Shown: positions 60,001 to 64,000 of the stretch, piece by piece
Layout of the letters: the number at the start of each line of letters is the position of its first letter
Position numbering within the stretch: position 1 is the first letter of the stretch
Origin: Clytia hemisphaerica
Lineage: Eukaryota; Cnidaria; Hydrozoa; Leptothecata; Clytiidae
Direction: 5' to 3'
Assembly (NCBI GenBank): GCA_902728285.1
Contig: CACVBU010001117.1
Span: 1,150,591-1,214,590, forward strand
Length of the DNA stretch: 64,000 bases
The notes under the pieces: generated by a model
Told to the model about the DNA's origin: nothing
What the model saw: only the letters and a program-made list of their open reading frames with translations
Databases searched by the model: none
Position numbers and translations under genes: made by a program

Positions 60001-63000
60001 TCCTTGGTTTCCTCATCATCTGCAACATATGGGAAACAAACATCATCCGTACAAACGTCATAAAACGATTCGATGACTTCATGGTTCTGCTTGGACTCTT
60101 CCAAATGGCAGCTATTGTTGTGTTGCCTTTCTCGATCGCGTTGAACGGTGCTTACCCTAAAGAAGATATCACTATTGCTATAACAACCATTGTTTTGATT
60201 ATCATTAATATCTTCGAGCTTATCATGATCCTTTATGGATTCTATTGTCCACGCTTGTTGAATATGGCTATGAAGGACTGGAGTAATAAGGAAGTTAGAA
60301 ATTTCATGCTCATCTTGTGTATAAAGCCAATCGTTGAAATCATCATCATTGGAATAGCTGGAGCGTTCACCTTTTTGAATTACCGAATCTCATGGGTTCT
60401 TCTCTTCATGCTTGTTGTTGGGCCTTTGTTTCGTAAGCTCGGGTTCTACCTTCGCCGTAAAAATGCTGGTGAAAATAAAACACAGAGATGTCGTTTCTTT
60501 TCTTTCTACACTAAAGGTCAAATTAGTCGTGAAAGGGTTGAAGCAATGTCTGATGCAGCGATCGCCATTATTGCTTGTGTTTTGATTCTTGACATCACAG
60601 TTGAGGAATTCCCTACAAAACACGCTGTTCATGAACAAGGCTTGGTGGCTGTTTTATCGCACATGTTAAGCGAGTTCAGAGTTTTCTTCGGAGCATATAT
60701 GGGCGTAACATCGTTGTGGTATGTCAACCATACTGTTTTACACCTGTTCCACACCATTGATATAGGAGCATTGTATTTGCAAAAAATCTTCTTGGCCTTT
60801 CTGTGCTTTCTACCTATTACTAACAATATGGTGGTTAAGCATGGTGCTGGGAAAACTACGGAAGCCGAACGCCAGCTTACAGTTCGATGGGTTGGTGGAA
60901 TCTTTCTCGCAGCCGGTCTGACACAACTTTTGATGGTCATCTGGGGATATTATCGACGAGACAAATTACTTCATCGTTGGGCAACTTGCACTGATAACAA
61001 CCACAAAAATGAGATGAATCTAATACAGTTCAGATACGTTCGATTCAAAATCGCTGTCATCCCTTTCTTTTCACTTATCGGAATCTTCGGTTCGTTTGCA
61101 CCCGGAGATATATCGTATTACATTCTCACTGTGTGTGTTACGTGTGTGATGGTCACCTTTCTGCTCCTGAAATTTGTTTTTATGAATCACATCAACAAAC
61201 CAGCCATCCTTTTCACCCATGATAACGGCAAAATGACAACAAGACAGAAATCCGTCGATGAGATCGAGTTACGTAAAGAAATGAAAGCGGAAATAGCGGA
61301 TGGGAAAGTGTACGACAACGAAAAGGAAATGGAAAGGAAGATGATCGCGGAAGCGGAAAAGAGGGAAATTGAAGAAGAAATGAAAGATGAAAAGGAGGAA
61401 GAGGCGCTGAATTAAAGGCAAACCATAGATGAAGAAACCCAACAAAAGATTGCAATATGAAGACGTTTAAATATTTACTAGTGGAGTTCGATTTCAAATA
61501 TAATTAAAATTGTTATTGTTTGTTTAGTTGTCATACTTAGACCATTGTGTAAATAAGTTATTTTAAAAATTTTGATAACATCATCACTTCCATTTTTTAT
61601 TTTCAATAATCATTTAAAATGAAGAAAATCGACATAGTCCATTTTATACTTTTTCCTCTACTACTCCTCTATTTTTTGTCTCCCGAATAAACGGGGGGTC
61701 CGAATAAGCAGGGGGTAGGAAAATTTTCAAAATTCCAATAAGCGGGGGGGGGGGGGTGGAATAAGAGGTGGGTAATTTGAAGACAGAATTTTTTTTAACT
61801 GATATCAATTTCAACAACAAAAAAAGAAACTTTAGCAAATGAACACGTAAAATAAGAACCAATAGGGTACTAGCAAAAAGGAAAATTCTAACAAGTTTAA
61901 GGTCTATCTACACTGAAATAAAGTATTGAATTATTCGAATTTAATTAGCGGGGGGGGTCTTAATAAGAGCGGGGGGATGAATTTTTTTCTTTTGACAATT
62001 AGCGGGGGGACGTCTATTTGGGAGATAAGAGTAGACACGCACTGCAAAATTTTTTCAAAAATTCTCGAACAAGAATTTTTATCATCTAAAGATGTGGTAC
62101 CAAGCTTGCAAAAAGTTGGGGGGGGGTGGGATGAAAAAAACGATTGGTCAACTCCATAAGTAGTTGGCGGCTATTTATAGTTTCAATTCAAACAATTCAA
62201 ATTTCTAGTTTTGAACTTTTATAACAGTTCTATAACTTTTTTCTTAAATTGCGCCCCGTAACCAATCCTTAGAAACAATGCTCTATCTAGAGATCGAGTT
62301 ATCGTACATATTCAAGTCATGGAAAATCTAGCAACTGCATTAAGATCAAATTTTGAATTCTTAAAAATCACAATAGCAACAGCTAAAGTCTGTCTCGATA
62401 GAATCTGCAACGGAGACAAAAAAAAAGGTTATAACTTTGATAAATAAGTGATAGAATTTTTGTTTTGTGCTCGTTGAAAAGATAATCAGCGATAGGATAT
62501 CATCATGAAGATAAATTTCAAATTGGTCAGAAATTGAAGAAAAAAAAATCGAGCAATAATTATCATTTCATAATAGTGATTCTTCTTGTCTTTTTTTTGT
62601 CTCCTCTATATATAAGTAAGTAAGTAAGTCTGCGACCGCAGTCGGAGGCGACCCGAAGGCTCCTCTTTCGATAGCTATCTACCCGAAGGTGAGGGGAGGG
62701 CGCCACTCTTTCTCCCTGGATTTCTCCACTTACCCTTGATCCTTCTCTTAGTTGCTGAGCATCAAGCAGAGAGGCATCAAGTACCATTTTGGGAATCTTT
62801 GGTGTGACCCGGCTGGGGGTTGAACCCACAACCTTGCGAACCGTAGCCGGATGCTCTACCACTGTACTACGGTCGCTCTATATATATAAGTATATAATAT
62901 ATAAGTTTCGGACATAATTTAGCTCGAATTAATTATTGTTACCTGTCAATCCGATGAGAACCTCGCTGATGCCAAGGAAACAGAATTGCGGTACAGTCCA

Positions 63001-63665
63001 CAAGACATGAACATCGGTGAAAGTCAGATTCTTATTTCCAATTTGATGAATGAGTTCTTCTCCTTGATTGTTTATGTCAGAAGTGTGAGCCACAAGTTCA
63101 ACAAAAGCAGCTGTGGAAAAAAAAAAGATTCAAGAAATAGATAAATGACCATGTCTCCCGCTTTCGTTTGTTTTATTTATATGAAAGTAAAGTTATCGCT
63201 ACCAAAAATGACAAAGCATGTTGCAAAATATCCCAACTTATCCGAATGCACACACAATCTTCCTGCTTTACATTGTGTATTCCAACGTACCTTTTATGTG
63301 AGAAATCAAGGTTTCTTAAAAGATTTATTCTAAGAAAAGGTATGTCTTTTTATTCTTAAAATTCGAACTTCTGATTTTGAACAAACTGGAAAAAAACCTT
63401 GTTGATGGTGGAAGTTTTTAAAATATAAAAACAATATACCGCAAATCATTGCTACTATTCCAAACACCATTCCTATAGAAATTTTCCAATGTGACGTGAA
63501 GATGATGCCTTTCCTTCTACAAAACGGTACAATCAACTTATCCAACACTTGAACAAAAATCAACACTGAAGCTACATGAAATAAAGCCATCCATGTTACA
63601 GGAACACGCAAGTTACCAATCTTTCGTTGCAAATGAAAATCTTGGAACATAAAGGTACCATAAAC
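57032..63665 (-). CDS. SLC15A4-like proton-coupled oligopeptide/histidine transporter, last three exons
   Basis: Exons 63665-63440, 63110-62943 and 57330-57032 (stop) join in phase to give 230 residues of the C-terminal half. The first has FMFQDFHLQRKIGNLRVP, LDKLIVPFCRRKGI and GMVFGIVAMICG. The second has AAFVELVAHTSD and VPQFCFLGISEVLIGLTG, the ISE(V/I) block of the POT/PTR family. The third has KGLLLKATSSLYYFTIACG and the final membrane helices, ending KARINDLRSTSLL. This closely follows SLC15A4 (PHT1), a multi-span transporter of histidine and di/tripeptides, usually endolysosomal. The usual LEFAYSxAPxS block after the ISE helix is replaced by LSISNRLCKGLLLKATSS. The upstream exons lie beyond 63665 and outside the window. 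The 5.6-kb last intron contains the TMEM175-like gene on the other strand. SLC15A3 or another SLC15 member is the alternative. Confidence 0.88.
57774..58030. mobile_element. GGGCTTTTCCAG-family element with GGAATTCC words
   Basis: Ends GGGCTTTTCCAGAAAAAAAT with GTGCACCCCCTGTTGAGGA, and complementary GGTGCACGG...CTGGAAAAGC. The interior repeats GGAATTCCAAGGGGGTA about four times. In the last intron of the SLC15A4-like gene. Confidence 0.75.
58898..59234. mobile_element. hAT-like CCCGGGGGGGGCAC element, copy 2
   Basis: Ends CCCGGGGGGGGCACTGGG and GCTGCCCCCCCCGGG, flanked by a perfect 8-bp duplication ATTTAAGA. No transposase frame, so non-autonomous. Located between the TMEM175-like gene and the last SLC15A4-like exon. 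Confidence 0.8.
59345..59583. mobile_element. CACGTTTTTTTATAAGAAC-family element just upstream of the TMEM175-like coding exon
   Basis: TA-CACGTTTTTTTATACAACA to TTTGTTCTTAATAA...CGTG-TA. Its right end is about 33 bp before the splice acceptor of the coding exon. Confidence 0.65.
59631..61415 (+). CDS. TMEM175-like potassium channel, coding sequence in one exon
   Basis: An open frame of 594 codons, about 90 longer than human TMEM175. The protein has two homologous six-helix halves. The second carries RERVEAMSDAAIAIIACVLI and LDITVEEFP (residues ~300-327), matching KERVEAFSDGVYAIVATLLILDI of TMEM175, followed by SLWYVNHTVLHLF. The first half has NRFLGYHDAMMATCGTFLVL at 57-76 in place of the R..xFSD motif. 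A His/Glu-rich N-terminus and a charged Glu/Lys-rich C-terminus (from ~540) flank the channel. TMEM175 proteins form endosomal/lysosomal K+ (and H+) leak channels. A splice acceptor (TTTTTGATAG) lies 12 nt before the first ATG, so a 5' UTR exon is expected upstream. The second Met (59637) has the better context, ACCATGG. The gene lies inside the last intron of the SLC15A4-like gene on the opposite strand. Confidence 0.88.
   Translation: MTMGEVNPSFDHADEEHHHRQGTSKHADFKHLQEHYDEITDTKLPENLHRGDITTVNRFLGYHDAMMATCGTFLVLPLRNLKNMVKTGEYDDLKKKHALPHDPIVVDDLAGYLYAMRSEFIMFFLGFLIICNIWETNIIRTNVIKRFDDFMVLLGLFQMAAIVVLPFSIALNGAYPKEDITIAITTIVLIIINIFELIMILYGFYCPRLLNMAMKDWSNKEVRNFMLILCIKPIVEIIIIGIAGAFTFLNYRISWVLLFMLVVGPLFRKLGFYLRRKNAGENKTQRCRFFSFYTKGQISRERVEAMSDAAIAIIACVLILDITVEEFPTKHAVHEQGLVAVLSHMLSEFRVFFGAYMGVTSLWYVNHTVLHLFHTIDIGALYLQKIFLAFLCFLPITNNMVVKHGAGKTTEAERQLTVRWVGGIFLAAGLTQLLMVIWGYYRRDKLLHRWATCTDNNHKNEMNLIQFRYVRFKIAVIPFFSLIGIFGSFAPGDISYYILTVCVTCVMVTFLLLKFVFMNHINKPAILFTHDNGKMTTRQKSVDEIELRKEMKAEIADGKVYDNEKEMERKMIAEAEKREIEEEMKDEKEEEALN
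61662..62033. mobile_element. TACTC...GTCTCCC inverted-repeat element, copy after the TMEM175-like gene
   Basis: GTCTCCCGAATAAACGGGG on the left, GTCTATTTGGGAGATAAGAG on the right. Interior as in 25694-26005, including GAATTATTCGAATTTAATTA. Confidence 0.6.
62613..62878 (-). mobile_element. tRNA-derived SINE, best-preserved copy
   Basis: On the minus strand it reads GAGCGACCGTAGTACAGTGG, TAGAGCATCC, GTGGGTTCAACCCCC (B box), AAAATGGTACTTGATGCCTC, GGAGCCTTCGGGTCGCCTCC, ending in ACTTACTTACTTA. This is the layout of a tRNA-headed SINE with a simple-repeat tail. It sits in the large intron of the SLC15A4-like gene. Confidence 0.8.
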
Positions 63666-63745
63666 CTGAAAAATATAGTATATCATTGTTTTGCGCTCAA
63701 ATTTTACTTTGTTTTTTTTCTCTTCAGTAGTATCTGTTACAGGCT

Positions 63746-63980
63746 TGGGCTTTTCCAGAAAAAATTTGAATACAAGGGGTACGGAGGATATAACAATTTT
63801 TGGAAATTTACAAGCAAGCAAGGATGACAAGCATTAGTTGACCCGGTGGACAATCAAAATTATCCCCAAACAGAGTAGGTTTACACCCCGGACAAGGCAA
63901 ATTTTGTAGACTTTTCACTACCTTCAGACACTATATCTTCCACCCCCTCCCCCATTTACAGACATTTTCTGGGAGAGTCC
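63746..63980. mobile_element. GGGCTTTTCCAG-family element, diverged copy at the right edge
   Basis: Left end TGGGCTTTTCCAGAAAAAAT, right end TCTGGGAGAGTCCC. The interior has CCCGGTGGACA and CCCCGGACAAGG, complement-like versions of the TGTCC word of the GPX intron copy. Confidence 0.5.
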
Positions 63981-64000
63981 CTTTTCTTTACGGCATAACA

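Noticed and set aside
60629-60940. Minus-strand frames opposite the TMEM175-like gene
   Set aside because: Antisense shadows of a well-supported coding exon.
63330-63830. 166-codon minus-strand open frame taken as one exon
   Set aside because: Only 63440-63665 matches SLC15; the rest is intron on both sides, with clear acceptor and donor.
1-64000. CRISPR arrays, bacterial operons or prophage
   Set aside because: Introns, signal peptides, SINE and animal gene families throughout; short arrays here are inside inverted-repeat elements, not CRISPR.

Overview
The window is AT-rich invertebrate metazoan DNA. Genes are split by introns of roughly 0.1-6 kb, splice sites are ordinary GT/AG, and introns and spacers are packed with short inverted-repeat elements and a tRNA-derived SINE. 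The gene set (a GABA-A/glycine-type channel, a complete FRAS/FREM basement-membrane protein, a selenocysteine glutathione peroxidase) is animal. A cnidarian or another invertebrate fits, but I cannot fix the phylum from sequence alone.

Layout. 1002-2960 (+): last three exons of an ATP23-type mitochondrial metalloprotease. 3268-7313 (-): Cys-loop channel of the GABA-A/glycine type, first exon not found, tail-to-tail with ATP23. 7.3-13.0 kb: no recognisable gene, several mobile elements. 13925-16250 (-): secreted glutathione peroxidase with an in-frame UGA; a SECIS-like hairpin and a poly(A) signal lie in its 3' UTR. 16.3-21.6 kb: no gene recognised. 21810-43637 (-): one complete FREM2-like gene, which I rebuilt as 22 exons with all phases agreeing, 3061 codons plus stop, 12 CSPG repeats, 5 Calx-beta domains, one membrane segment and a PDZ-ligand-like C-terminus. 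43.6-57.0 kb: about 13 kb with no convincing gene. 57032-63665 (-): 3' exons of an SLC15A4-like proton/oligopeptide transporter. A TMEM175-like potassium channel gene (59631-61415, +) sits inside its last intron on the opposite strand.

The most striking non-coding element is at 33701-33951, in a FREM2-like intron on the opposite strand. Two hammerhead ribozyme motifs (one intact type I, one degraded) lie 201 bp apart and the unit is flanked by an 8-bp direct repeat. This is the layout of an animal retrozyme, predicting a 203-nt circularisable RNA monomer.

The other theme is a crowd of short inverted-repeat elements. One TA-flanked family is nested inside another element. One hAT-like family has clear 8-bp target duplications and two nearly identical copies. 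One element looks piggyBac-like (TTAA). One family carries internal repeats of the form CCCC(T)TGGA plus a suffix that differs between copies. These explain most of the non-coding structure I could see.

The genes do not form a functional cluster. ATP23, GPX, FREM2-like, SLC15A4-like and TMEM175-like act in mitochondria, extracellular redox, basement membrane, and (by family knowledge) endolysosomal membranes respectively.
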